A DNA stretch of 54,248 nt, taken from positions 1 to 54,248 of the forward strand of contig NZ_BAAADJ010000008.1 in the NCBI RefSeq assembly GCF_039522365.1. Direction: 5' to 3'. Positions 38,111 to 49,123 of the stretch are shown piece after piece (the stretch's first letter is position 1; each line of letters begins with the position of its first letter). The notes under the pieces are model-generated. The model made no database searches and was not told the origin of the DNA. It worked only from the letters and a program-made list of their open reading frames with translations. Made by a program: the position numbers and the translations under genes. Source of the DNA: Bacillus carboniphilus. GTDB lineage: Bacteria > Bacillota > Bacilli > Bacillales > JC228.

Positions 38111-39013
38111 TTACTCTCCCCAATATTCTTCCTCATCAAGATCCTGAATAGGATTGAATGGAGCACCTGTTCTTAATACTCCTTTTGTTTCAATCCCACC
38201 TAGGCCTTTTTCACCTGTCAACGTGTTTCTTAAAACATCCCATACATGAATACGATCAACAAAAGGAGTAAAGCTGATCTTTGCAACAATATAAACAGGA
38301 TCTAATGCATGGATATTAACTCTTGATGGTGAACTGGCAAAATTAGCTCCAGATTGAATCAGCGACTCAAAATGAGATTGACAGGCACCAGCAAAGATGA
38401 CTAATTGATCAAGGCTAGGTACTTTTAATCTAGCTTTTTGGACGGTTTTCACAAAATGTCTAGAATGCCTATATGCATTTAAATCGGATTTTTTCCCTTT
38501 TGTTTTTGAATATGAATCATGTCCTGTTATCACCAAAATGTCTGGTCTATACTGATCAAGCAGTTCCTCAATCCGATGAGGCATCTCCCGCTCTAAACAA
38601 TGCACCCCATACACGGGAACACCAATTTTTTCATACATCGCTAAGCATTTCTGCAGGTAGGAAGGATCTCCATCAATATGAAGAACCCTTCCTGGAATTT
38701 GAAAGTAAGTAGCTTGCGTATCATAGCCCTTTGTCGAATCATATTCTTGTCTTTCCTTTAAAAGCTCTACATCCTGTCGAAATAACTGCAATGAATGATT
38801 TTCTAAGGAGCGAAATTCTCTTTCAAAACGCAGTTGCTCGTTTTTTGGAATGAGAACTAAATCCTCTAATGGGGCATCTGCTATTAAACGAAAATCTTGC
38901 CCTTTTAGTATGGCTTTTTTCTGTCCGTACTCTTCCTTAATATCTAAAACTTGAAATAATATATCGCATTGATAGGAGTTTCGACCAACAATGTCATTTC
39001 TTTTTATAATCAC
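38111..39013 (-). CDS. yabG: Sporulation-specific protease YabG
   Basis: A 300-residue cysteine protease of family U57 that trims spore coat and cortex proteins in the mother cell. Visible candidate catalytic segments are ITGHDSYSKT (His) and FAGACQSHFES (Cys). The start is GTG at 39013 with GGAG nine bases upstream. A sigma-K-type promoter directly upstream agrees with late mother-cell expression known in B. subtilis. Confidence 0.93.
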   Translation of the reverse strand: MIIKRNDIVGRNSYQCDILFQVLDIKEEYGQKKAILKGQDFRLIADAPLEDLVLIPKNEQLRFEREFRSLENHSLQLFRQDVELLKERQEYDSTKGYDTQATYFQIPGRVLHIDGDPSYLQKCLAMYEKIGVPVYGVHCLEREMPHRIEELLDQYRPDILVITGHDSYSKTKGKKSDLNAYRHSRHFVKTVQKARLKVPSLDQLVIFAGACQSHFESLIQSGANFASSPSRVNIHALDPVYIVAKISFTPFVDRIHVWDVLRNTLTGEKGLGGIETKGVLRTGAPFNPIQDLDEEEYWGE

Positions 39014-39024
39014 AATTTCTCACT

Positions 39025-39083
39025 CCATGCATGTTGCCTATAGATTCTCTACCTTAGGCTATGCATGGGATAGGCCGTTTGTG
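39025..39083 (-). promoter_or_regulatory. yabG sigma-K promoter in a dyad
   Basis: Minus strand CACA (39080-39083), 16 bases, CATAGCCTA (39055-39063), matching sigma-K (mACm...CATAnnnTA). The region also forms a dyad: CCATGCAT (39025-39032) pairs with ATGCATGG (39061-39068), and inside it GCCTA pairs with TAGGC. The 5' arm includes the -10, and the 3' arm abuts the ribosome site. Confidence 0.72.
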
Positions 39084-39149
39084 AAAGGAAATGAGTATGC
39101 TTATGTTCACTAGATTGAAATTCACCAGCACTATTTGGAATAAACTAAG

Positions 39150-40584
<1,435 letters not shown>

Positions 40585-40659
40585 CTTTTTTCCTCAATCC
40601 TGTAACATTTATGTAATATTATCGTCTATTTATATAGAATAACTCATTTTTAAACAAAC

Positions 40660-40690
40660 AAAAAACAGAGGAAGAGAAATCCTCTGTTTT
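40660..40690 (-). terminator. yabE terminator
   Basis: Minus strand AAAACAGAGGA, a seven-base loop, TCCTCTGTTTT and a T run. The 5' arm touches the yabE stop codon. Confidence 0.87.
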
Positions 40691-41885
40691 ACTCTAATAT
40701 CGTTATTTTAACTTTTTTTACGCCCCAGCGGTAGGCCTCAGCCTTTGTTGGGAAGAATACATCAATTTTATTCCCTTTGATAGCAGAACCTGTATCCCCA
40801 GCAACAGCATGGCCGTATCCCTCTACATATACTTTTGTACCTAAAGGAATTACACTTGGGTCGACTGCAATTACTTTCATGTCCGGATTTTGACGTAAGT
40901 TAATTCCTGTCGTTGTGATCCCCGAACAACCTGTACAATAAGCGGTATAAGCCGTTGAATTCACATAAAACTCTTTGCCATTTACAGGTTCAGAGCCACG
41001 CGAAATACTAGCTACCTGCACTTGGGTTCCAATTGCAACTACTTTATCCTGACTATCTTTTAACGTCTTTGTTTCTACTAGTTTACGAGAAACTTCTTTA
41101 CCATTTTCCATTACTACTTCATATGTTTTGGATACCAGGCCTTCTTGACCTTGTTGAACTACTTTTTCTGTACCCTTTTTCAAGCTTGAGTCATTCTTCG
41201 TTACAACGGCATAATCAACAGCTTCTTCCACTACATCGGTGACTTTTTCTACTCGAACAACGCTAATCTTACTTTCGTTGTCGATGGTTTGCTCTAACTT
41301 TGGCTCAACTTTGTCTAGTTCGTTCAGTTGAACACCTTGCTGTTTTAAAAAGTCAGCGACCGTAGTCGAAGTGGACCAAACGTCCTTTTCTTTACCGCCA
41401 TCTACTAACGTAACTTGAAATGCTTCCTCAATGGTTACATTTAAGCCACTTTTTATTTCTGTTTCTAAGCCTGGTACTATTTTATCTTGCTCTTTTACAG
41501 AAATATTTTGATTCTTTAACAGCTCTTCTACAGAATCCGCTGTCGTCCAGACTTTGTTTGGTTCTTTATCGTTAAATGAAATGGTTACCTGCTTAGCTGG
41601 TTCCCAGGCGATTTCTAAGTTGTTCTTAATCTTTGTATCTGCCTTAGGAGATAGAAAATCCTCTGCACGGACCTGTATCTCTAAATCTTCTAAAATATCA
41701 TTTACAGTATCGGCATGTGTTTTAACGATTCTCTCTTCACCGTCTATCGATATGGCAACCGTTTTTTTGGTACCTTCGTATACCATAAACGATAGTGCGA
41801 TTAAAAAGATGACAGCACCGAATGAAAGCAGTAAAAGTCTCCCTTTACTCATTTCGGAAAACAGGTTTTTCAAGTGGTTTGTCAC
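40689..41885 (-). CDS. yabE: Cell-wall-associated protein with DUF348, G5 and 3D domains
   Basis: A 398-residue surface protein. It has an N-terminal membrane segment (about 16-36), three DUF348 repeats (about 40-205, each with a pattern like TVADFLKQQGVQL), a G5 domain (about 208-285) and a C-terminal 3D domain with the aspartates of VIAVDPSVIPLG, AGDTGSAIKG and KIDVFF. Family members resemble resuscitation-promoting factors and are lytic transglycosylase-like. The start is GTG at 41885 with AGGAGG 11 bases upstream, a rather long spacing. Its promoter is perfect consensus. Confidence 0.93.
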   Translation of the reverse strand: MTNHLKNLFSEMSKGRLLLLSFGAVIFLIALSFMVYEGTKKTVAISIDGEERIVKTHADTVNDILEDLEIQVRAEDFLSPKADTKIKNNLEIAWEPAKQVTISFNDKEPNKVWTTADSVEELLKNQNISVKEQDKIVPGLETEIKSGLNVTIEEAFQVTLVDGGKEKDVWSTSTTVADFLKQQGVQLNELDKVEPKLEQTIDNESKISVVRVEKVTDVVEEAVDYAVVTKNDSSLKKGTEKVVQQGQEGLVSKTYEVVMENGKEVSRKLVETKTLKDSQDKVVAIGTQVQVASISRGSEPVNGKEFYVNSTAYTAYCTGCSGITTTGINLRQNPDMKVIAVDPSVIPLGTKVYVEGYGHAVAGDTGSAIKGNKIDVFFPTKAEAYRWGVKKVKITILE

Positions 41886-41915
41886 GATGAAAAACGCCTC
41901 CTTCTCACGGAAGTG

Positions 41916-41944
41916 ATTATATAGAGGTAACTATCAATTGTCAA
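41916..41944 (-). promoter_or_regulatory. yabE promoter, consensus sigma-A
   Basis: Minus strand TTGACA (41939-41944), 17 bases, TATAAT (41916-41921): both hexamers and spacing perfect. It starts about 30 bases before the GTG. A 0A-box core, ATTGTCGAAT (42095-42104, minus strand), lies 150 bases upstream. I saw no recognisable riboswitch in 41886-42112. Confidence 0.83.
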
Positions 41945-42112
41945 CCCTTAACCTCATTTCTGCGATTTAGAATCTATTATGCACGACTCACAGAAAAAAG
42001 GAAAGGAAGACTTATCGACATGGTTATCCTATGATTCAATGGAGACTTGTAGAACTTTAGAGAATAAGAAAAAGGTTGGACAAGCTTAAACAGAATTCGA
42101 CAATAAGTGATG

Positions 42113-42880
42113 TCAGGATATGCCGAAAAGTTTCTTGGCATTTACAGTCGTCTGATTGGTTACTTCCTCATAGCTCAACCCCTTAAGGTTGGCGATTTCT
42201 TCTGCAACCAAGGTTACATATGAGGGTTCATTCCGCTTCCCTCTATTTGGATGCGGGGCCAAGTAAGGACAGTCTGTTTCAATTAAAAGTTTATCTAATG
42301 GTATAGCCTCTGCAACTTCCTTTGGCTTTTTAGCATTCTTAAATGTAACAGGCCCGCCAAGAGAAATATAGAAATTCATATCCACACATTGTTTTGCAAT
42401 TTCGACACTACCACTAAAACAATGCATGATTCCTCCTACTTCTTCTGCACCCTCTTCTCTCAAAATAGCTACAATATCCTCAGTAGCCTCTCTATTATGA
42501 ATGATAATAGGGAGCTTTACCTTTTTTGCAAGTTGAATTTGTTTTCTAAACACTTCTTTCTGTACATCTTTCGGAGATTTATCCCAGTGATAGTCTAATC
42601 CCATTTCTCCCAAAGCTACGACTTTTGGATGCTTTGAAAGTTCTTCTAAATACTGTAAATCTTCCTCAACCATATCGATAGCATCAACAGGATGCCACCC
42701 TACACTTGCATATAAAAAATCATATGTCTCCACTAATTCTATGGCTCTTTTTATAGTTGGTCGATCAAACCCGACCACCACCATGTTCTGCACACCCTGT
42801 TCAAGAGCTCTTTTAATAACTACCTCTAAATCGTCTTCGAATTGTTTATCATTCAAATGAACGTGTGTATCAAATAACAT
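42113..42880 (-). CDS. tatD: TatD-family metal-dependent DNase
   Basis: A 255-residue TIM-barrel hydrolase of the TatD group. Metal ligands are visible as HVHLND near the N-terminus, EMGLDYHWD (~92), H in IIIHNREA and H/D in the final TDCPYLAPHPNRG. Family members are 3'-exonucleases; YabD at the same place in B. subtilis is of unknown physiological role. It follows metS, as in B. subtilis, but here a terminator and parS-like site separate them. The gap 42881-43111 is AT-rich with only a weak promoter candidate. Confidence 0.92.
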   Translation of the reverse strand: MLFDTHVHLNDKQFEDDLEVVIKRALEQGVQNMVVVGFDRPTIKRAIELVETYDFLYASVGWHPVDAIDMVEEDLQYLEELSKHPKVVALGEMGLDYHWDKSPKDVQKEVFRKQIQLAKKVKLPIIIHNREATEDIVAILREEGAEEVGGIMHCFSGSVEIAKQCVDMNFYISLGGPVTFKNAKKPKEVAEAIPLDKLLIETDCPYLAPHPNRGKRNEPSYVTLVAEEIANLKGLSYEEVTNQTTVNAKKLFGIS

Positions 42881-43111
42881 TTTATCTCTCCTTTTAAAGT
42901 AGCAGCTTCCTTATTTCCTTCATAGGGGTAAATATTTACTTTTTTTGAAATGGTCAGAATACATATACCGCATACTGTTATCTTAAAAAAACTTTATTAT
43001 TGTTTTTGTATAATATTTTCCATTAGTGTTACAAATTTTAATGTTGAAGTTTTAAATATAAATTAGATCTACCAAGACTAGATTTAATAGTAGTGGAAGC
43101 CATGAAATAAA

Positions 43112-43163
43112 AAACATAGGATTGTAACACGCAAAGTTCCACGTGAAACATTCCTATGTTTTA
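43112..43163 (-). terminator. metS terminator containing a parS-like site
   Basis: Minus strand AAAACATAGGA and TCCTATGTTTTTT form an 11-bp stem. The loop between them holds the ParB-site-like sequence at 43135-43150. Its T run gives a normal minus-strand intrinsic terminator. Confidence 0.82.
43135..43150. promoter_or_regulatory. parS-like ParB (Spo0J) binding site
   Basis: AGTTCCACGTGAAACA matches the parS consensus TGTTTCACGTGAAACA at 14 of 16 positions, including the central CACGTG and the whole right half. B. subtilis has several origin-proximal parS sites, one of them, as I recall, at metS near 4 degrees. I found no other match in the window. Confidence 0.82.
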
Positions 43164-43178
43164 CCAATATAGTAAAAT

Positions 43179-45134
<1,956 letters not shown>

Positions 45135-45167
45135 CTAAATTGCCTCCTAAATTCTATCAATTGAAAT

Positions 45168-45196
45168 ATGTAAATTATAACTCTTGCAATTTACAT
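45168..45196. promoter_or_regulatory. Dyad upstream of metS
   Basis: A perfect 9-bp inverted repeat, ATGTAAATT (45168-45176) and AATTTACAT (45188-45196), 11 bases apart, 34 bases before metS. A TATAAT (45174-45179, minus strand) lies within it, but the -35 17 bases away is poor. It may be an operator or only a chance AT-rich dyad. Confidence 0.4.
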
Positions 45197-45341
45197 GCAT
45201 AGAGCAGTGCTAACCGTAACATCTCACACTTCTATTTTAACGTATACCTATATAATTGTAACCTTTTCAGGATGGTCTCTATTCCTTTTTCTTGCAAAAT
45301 ATACATGAAAGAAGGCATTAAATCAAGAGTTCTACTATTCA

Positions 45342-45368
45342 TGTCGAATGTGGTGAATTTTGTCGAAT
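45342..45368. promoter_or_regulatory. Extra Spo0A-box pair between metS and abrB
   Basis: Two TGTCGAA cores, at 45342-45348 and inside TTTGTCGAAT (45359-45368). The second is identical to the box at 45523-45532 of the abrB promoter. They are about 120-140 bases upstream of that promoter. The rest of the gap 45135-45586 is AT-rich and contains no gene I accept. Confidence 0.55.
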
Positions 45369-45481
45369 TATCTTCACGAGGAGGGGTTTCATATATTTTC
45401 CCCAAAGTTCCCTTAAACCCTGTCCTATAAGGTTCATAGTTATTCTTTTTAAAAATTGGTCTGGCCAATAAAATAAAATTA

Positions 45482-45542
45482 TTGACGGATTTGGGAATGG
45501 CTGGTATTATAAATACATGAAATTTGTCGAATAATGGCGAAA
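45482..45542 (+). promoter_or_regulatory. abrB promoter and Spo0A boxes
   Basis: TTGACG (45482-45487), 17 bases, TATTAT (45505-45510) form a sigma-A promoter. Just downstream are tandem 0A boxes TTTGTCGAAT (45523-45532) and AATGGCGAAA (45533-45542). Spo0A-P bound there would block elongation or initiation; the layout matches B. subtilis abrB, which Spo0A-P represses. Confidence 0.87.
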
Positions 45543-45586
45543 TTGATAAAAAAAAGATAGATATAAAATGAGAGGAGATTTTCAAA

Positions 45587-45871
45587 ATGAAATCAACTGG
45601 TATTGTCCGTAAGGTAGACGAATTAGGTCGTGTGGTTATTCCTATCGAGCTACGTAGAACATTAGGTATTGCTGAAAAAGACGCTTTAGAAATCTATGTA
45701 GATGATGACAAGATTATCTTAAAGAAATATAAGCCTAATATGACTTGTCAAATCACAGGTGAGGTTTCCGATGATAACATTGCTCTTGCCGGAGGAAAGC
45801 TTGTCCTAAGTCGCGAAGGTGCAGAAATGCTTATTAACGAAATCCAAAGCCACCTAACAGTTGCAAAATAA
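45587..45871 (+). CDS. abrB: Transition-state regulator AbrB
   Basis: DNA-binding tetramer that keeps stationary-phase and sporulation genes off during growth. The 94-residue protein has the swapped-hairpin AbrB domain (STGIVRKVDELGRVVIPIEL) and a C-terminal multimerisation domain with CQITGEVSDDN. GAGAGGAG lies before the ATG. It is one of the few plus-strand genes here, convergent with rsmI. Repression by Spo0A-P is indicated by the 0A boxes in its promoter. It probably binds the AT-rich region of spoVG. Confidence 0.97.
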   Translation: MKSTGIVRKVDELGRVVIPIELRRTLGIAEKDALEIYVDDDKIILKKYKPNMTCQITGEVSDDNIALAGGKLVLSREGAEMLINEIQSHLTVAK

Positions 45872-45883
45872 GTTTTACATATA

Positions 45884-45920
45884 AGAAAAGCTTCTTTCCC
45901 ATAGAAAGAAGCTTTTTTCT
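45884..45920. terminator. Shared terminator of abrB and rsmI
   Basis: AGAAAAGCTTCTTTC, CCATA loop, GAAAGAAGCTTTTTTCT: a 13-bp stem with A and T tracts on both sides, in the gap between the convergent abrB and rsmI. Confidence 0.87.
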
Positions 45921-45951
45921 TTCACTATATAGTTCGTTTGCTAGTTTCCTT

Positions 45952-46830
45952 TTATGTCTCTTGTACATGAAAAGTTTGATAAACATCCCTCTTAGGCATG
46001 GAACGATCAATAGCTGTCTGTTTAATGGCTTCCTTTGATGAAAGTCCCTTTTCTTCTATATAAAAGTTTACATGCTCAACAACCGATAACGATCCCCACC
46101 AAAGGTCTTCCAATTCGGATATTTCTTCTGTAGACCCTTCAACAATTAAACATATTTCACCTTTTAGTGGCTCTTCCTGTAAAAGTGTTACAAGCTCCTC
46201 GAGTGTTCCATGCAAATATTCTTCATGGACTTTTGTTAACTCTCTGCAAATGGTCGCCTTTCGAATACCGAATGTTGTTAATAAATCTTCAAGAGTTTGT
46301 TTAATTCGGTGAGGGGCTTCATAAAAAATTAGAGTTTCTTGCTTTCCTCGTAATCCCTCTAACTCCCTCTTTCTATCTTTCTTATTCCTGTTTAAAAATC
46401 CATGGAAGTAAAAGGGTTGTGGCATAATTCCCGAAGCAATCAGTGCGGTAATACCAGCATTTGCTCCCGGTAAAGCAATAACTGGTATACGCTCTTCCTT
46501 ACACTTTGCGACGAGTTCCCATCCAGGATCAGAAATAGCTGGTAATCCAGCATCGGAAACCAGCGCAACCTTCTTGCCTTCTAAAATAGAAGCGATTAGT
46601 TTTTCACCACTCGTTTCCTTATTATGTTCGTGATAACTAACTAATGAAGTTTGTATCTCAAAGTGATTACATAGTTTTATCGTATTTCGAGTATCCTCCG
46701 CAGCAATTAGGTCTGCTTCCTTCAGAACTTCAATCGCCCGAAAGGTCATGTCTTTTAGATTCCCAATTGGTGTAGGGACGAGATAAAGCGCCCCTCTATC
46801 TTCCTGTTTATAGCTTTTTTGCTTCCACAT
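45952..46830 (-). CDS. rsmI: 16S rRNA 2'-O-methyltransferase (C1402)
   Basis: Methylates the ribose of C1402 in 16S rRNA. The 292-residue protein has a tetrapyrrole methylase-like fold: LYLVPTPIGNLKDMTFRA at the start and AEDTRNT and DAGLPAISDPG, the family's conserved segments, followed by ALPGANAG. It overlaps yazA by 23 bases. B. subtilis yabC is the same gene. Confidence 0.95.
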   Translation of the reverse strand: MWKQKSYKQEDRGALYLVPTPIGNLKDMTFRAIEVLKEADLIAAEDTRNTIKLCNHFEIQTSLVSYHEHNKETSGEKLIASILEGKKVALVSDAGLPAISDPGWELVAKCKEERIPVIALPGANAGITALIASGIMPQPFYFHGFLNRNKKDRKRELEGLRGKQETLIFYEAPHRIKQTLEDLLTTFGIRKATICRELTKVHEEYLHGTLEELVTLLQEEPLKGEICLIVEGSTEEISELEDLWWGSLSVVEHVNFYIEEKGLSSKEAIKQTAIDRSMPKRDVYQTFHVQET

Positions 46831-47095
46831 GTTGCTGCCCCACCTTATTATGAAGGTATTGTTCTTTCTGCTTCCTGGTTAATTGCTTAAATGCATATTC
46901 CTCTTGTAGTGCTTCTCTTTTTGATTGAAAACTTTCATAATAAATACATGTAACCGGTAAGCGTGGCCTTGTATATTTGGCCCCTTTTCCACTATTGTGA
47001 GTAAGCACCCTTTTCCCCACATCTGTAGAGTAACCTGCATAAAACGTTCCATCAGCACATTCCAAAACATACATAAAATGATTGTTACGATCCAT
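46808..47095 (-). CDS. yazA: GIY-YIG-domain protein
   Basis: A 95-residue protein that is one GIY-YIG nuclease domain: [20 protein letters not shown], with the conserved arginine segment [17 protein letters not shown] and a glutamate in EEYAFKQ. Members of this UPF0213 group are small and have no known role. GGAGG fits the second of two ATGs, at 47095. It overlaps trmN6 and rsmI, so the three genes are one unit. Confidence 0.92.
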   Translation of the reverse strand: MDRNNHFMYVLECADGTFYAGYSTDVGKRVLTHNSGKGAKYTRPRLPVTCIYYESFQSKREALQEEYAFKQLTRKQKEQYLHNKVGQQHVEAKKL

Positions 47096-47852
47096 CATTA
47101 CCTCCACCACCATTTTTCCCGTACAATAATTCTCCAACCTGTTCAGAGTATTGATTGTCATCCTTATATATGAAGAGAGGTGGAAGTACTTTTAAGTCTG
47201 GATTCCCATCTTTTACTCCTTCAATCAAGATTATGTTAGCTTCTTTACCCGGTTTAGGATACACAAACTGAAGCCGTTTGGGTTCTAATCTATATTCTCT
47301 CATCAATGTAAACAAATCCATTAAGCGCCCTGGTCGGTGAACGATTGATACTTTTGCTCCTGATTTAGCCAATTTTGAACAAGCAGCAATTACATCTTCT
47401 AGAGTACACGCAATTTCATGGCGAGCAAGAGCATAGTGTTCATTTCGATTTTGAATCTCTTTTGAAGGTGTTTGAAAATAAGGCGGATTACAAGTAATGG
47501 CGTCAAACTGCCCCTGCCCCAGATGTTTTGGCATCTCTTTTAAATCACCATGTATCATCTCAATCTGATTTTCTAGATGGTTGTAAGCAACACTTCTAAC
47601 GGCCATATTATGAAGTTTCCCTTGTAACTCTACTCCTATAATAGGAGCTTTCGTACGTCCCGAGAGAAGAAGTGGAATAACACCGTTTCCACTGCATAAG
47701 TCCAGGATTTTTCCTTTACGGATAGGAACATAGGCAAAGTTTGCTAGTAAAACAGCATCAATAGAAAAGGAAAAAACAGATGAGCTTTGGATAATCCTTA
47801 GACCTTCCGCATATAAAAAATCTAATCTTTCATCCCCAGTTAACCAATCCAT
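47085..47852 (-). CDS. trmN6: tRNA1(Val) adenine-N6 methyltransferase-like protein
   Basis: A 255-residue SAM-dependent methyltransferase: motif [14 protein letters not shown], and the N6-adenine/N-methylation motif [10 protein letters not shown]. coli TrmN6 methylates A37 of tRNA-Val; assignment for B. subtilis YabB-type proteins is by similarity. An ATG five codons upstream is in frame, but GAAGG seven bases before the ATG at 47852 supports this start. It overlaps yazA by 11 bases. Confidence 0.9.
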   Translation of the reverse strand: MDWLTGDERLDFLYAEGLRIIQSSSVFSFSIDAVLLANFAYVPIRKGKILDLCSGNGVIPLLLSGRTKAPIIGVELQGKLHNMAVRSVAYNHLENQIEMIHGDLKEMPKHLGQGQFDAITCNPPYFQTPSKEIQNRNEHYALARHEIACTLEDVIAACSKLAKSGAKVSIVHRPGRLMDLFTLMREYRLEPKRLQFVYPKPGKEANIILIEGVKDGNPDLKVLPPLFIYKDDNQYSEQVGELLYGKNGGGGNDGS

Positions 47853-47882
47853 AAATAAACCTTCCATTCTGTTACAATCTTA

Positions 47883-47917
47883 GAAAAAGAGCCTTCCTTA
47901 ACTACGGAAGACTCTCA
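47883..47917 (-). terminator. yabA terminator
   Basis: Minus strand AGAGTCTTCC, an eight-base loop, GGAAGGCTCT, then TTTTTC. Placed between yabA and trmN6. Confidence 0.82.
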
Positions 47918-47922
47918 TCCAA

Positions 47923-48282
47923 TTACTTTTTATTGAGAAAAGATAAACAAAAAAGGCAATCTCCCTCTTTACGAGGGCTTCCAAAATGTAGATTGCAAAT
48001 GTGAAAGCCTTCTTGATATAGTCTCGCCAGGTTATCGTACCCTTCGCCCACATCAACCGTACGGCTATCATCATCTGATGAATGACCTTCGCTCGTCTTT
48101 TGACCATTAGACGATGATGTTTGTTCTAACCTTTTTCGAAGGTGTTCATTTTCAATCTGTAACGTATTGTTCTCCTCTAAAATTTCTGCTAAATGCTGCT
48201 TCATTTCCCCAAGTTGTGTATACAAATGACCAATTTGTTGCTCTAAATTACTTAATGCATCAAATATTTCTTTTTTTTCCAA
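47923..48282 (-). CDS. yabA: Replication initiation-control protein YabA
   Basis: Binds DnaA and the DnaN clamp to limit reinitiation of replication. The 119-residue protein has an N-terminal leucine-zipper-like coiled coil (about 1-60), a polar linker and a C-terminal zinc site with HICN followed by CLFC. The start is TTG at 48282 with GAGGTGG seven bases upstream. Lies with ricT, holB and tmk, as in B. subtilis. Confidence 0.94.
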   Translation of the reverse strand: MEKKEIFDALSNLEQQIGHLYTQLGEMKQHLAEILEENNTLQIENEHLRKRLEQTSSSNGQKTSEGHSSDDDSRTVDVGEGYDNLARLYQEGFHICNLHFGSPRKEGDCLFCLSFLNKK

Positions 48283-48307
48283 AGCCTATCCACCTCAAAT
48301 TTGCGGA

Positions 48308-49123
48308 TTAGTAGGAAACAGCATCCTGATTTCTGATTTCATCTAACGTATATTCTAGAACTCTTTCCTGCTCAGGGATTTCAACCTGTAATACTCTCTC
48401 TAGTATATTCAGTCCCACAATTTTCCCTTCTCCTAATGGAGTTTGAACTAATTCCCCTACATCTGGCAATTCATTTCTTGCTAACTCGTATTCATCATTT
48501 TCATACTTTAAACAACACATTAAACGACCACATAGACCAGATATCTTTGTAGGGTTTAAAGAAAGATTTTGATCCTTAGCCATTTTTATAGAGACAGGCT
48601 CGAAATCACCTAAGAATGTAGAACAACAAAGCATCCTTCCACATGGGCCAATTCCACCTAGCATTTTGGCCTCATCTCTTACACCGATTTGGCGAAGTTC
48701 AATTCTAGTCCGAAATATAGAAGCTAAATCCTTCACTAATTCTCTAAAATCAACACGTCCGTCTGCTGTAAAATAGAATATCACTTTATTCCGGTCAAAT
48801 GTATATTCAACATCAACTAATTTCATATCTAGTCCATGTTCTTCTACTTTTTCACAACAAACATCATATGCCTCTTTTGCTGCATCTTTATTTTCCTCAA
48901 CGATCATTCGATCCTTTTGATCTGCAATGCGTAAGACCTTTTTTAAAGGTAAAACCACATCATGCTCGTCCACTTCTTTCGGTCCGATAACGATTCGTCC
49001 GTATTCAACTCCTCGTACGGTCTCGACAATCACAAAATCGTCTTTTTGAAGCAAAAGATCACCAGGATCGAAATAATATATTTTACCAGCTTTCTTAAAA
49101 CGAACGCCAACAACTTTAAACAA
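48308..49123 (-). CDS. ricT: RicT (YaaT), PSP1-domain protein
   Basis: A 271-residue PSP1-family protein. In B. subtilis YaaT/RicT joins RicA and RicF in a complex with Fe-S clusters that tunes RNase Y mRNA cleavage and Spo0A phosphorylation. Conserved cysteines are visible in IGPCGRMLCC and GLCGRLMCCL. The start is TTG at 49123 with GGAGG nine bases upstream. It overlaps holB by eight bases. Confidence 0.94.
   Translation of the reverse strand: MFKVVGVRFKKAGKIYYFDPGDLLLQKDDFVIVETVRGVEYGRIVIGPKEVDEHDVVLPLKKVLRIADQKDRMIVEENKDAAKEAYDVCCEKVEEHGLDMKLVDVEYTFDRNKVIFYFTADGRVDFRELVKDLASIFRTRIELRQIGVRDEAKMLGGIGPCGRMLCCSTFLGDFEPVSIKMAKDQNLSLNPTKISGLCGRLMCCLKYENDEYELARNELPDVGELVQTPLGEGKIVGLNILERVLQVEIPEQERVLEYTLDEIRNQDAVSY

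Noticed and set aside
45232-45585. A 117-codon minus-strand frame upstream of metS
   Set aside because: It lies across the abrB promoter and Spo0A boxes, has a hydrophobic-basic composition typical of AT-rich noncoding DNA, and starts within the abrB ribosome-site region. It matches no family I know.
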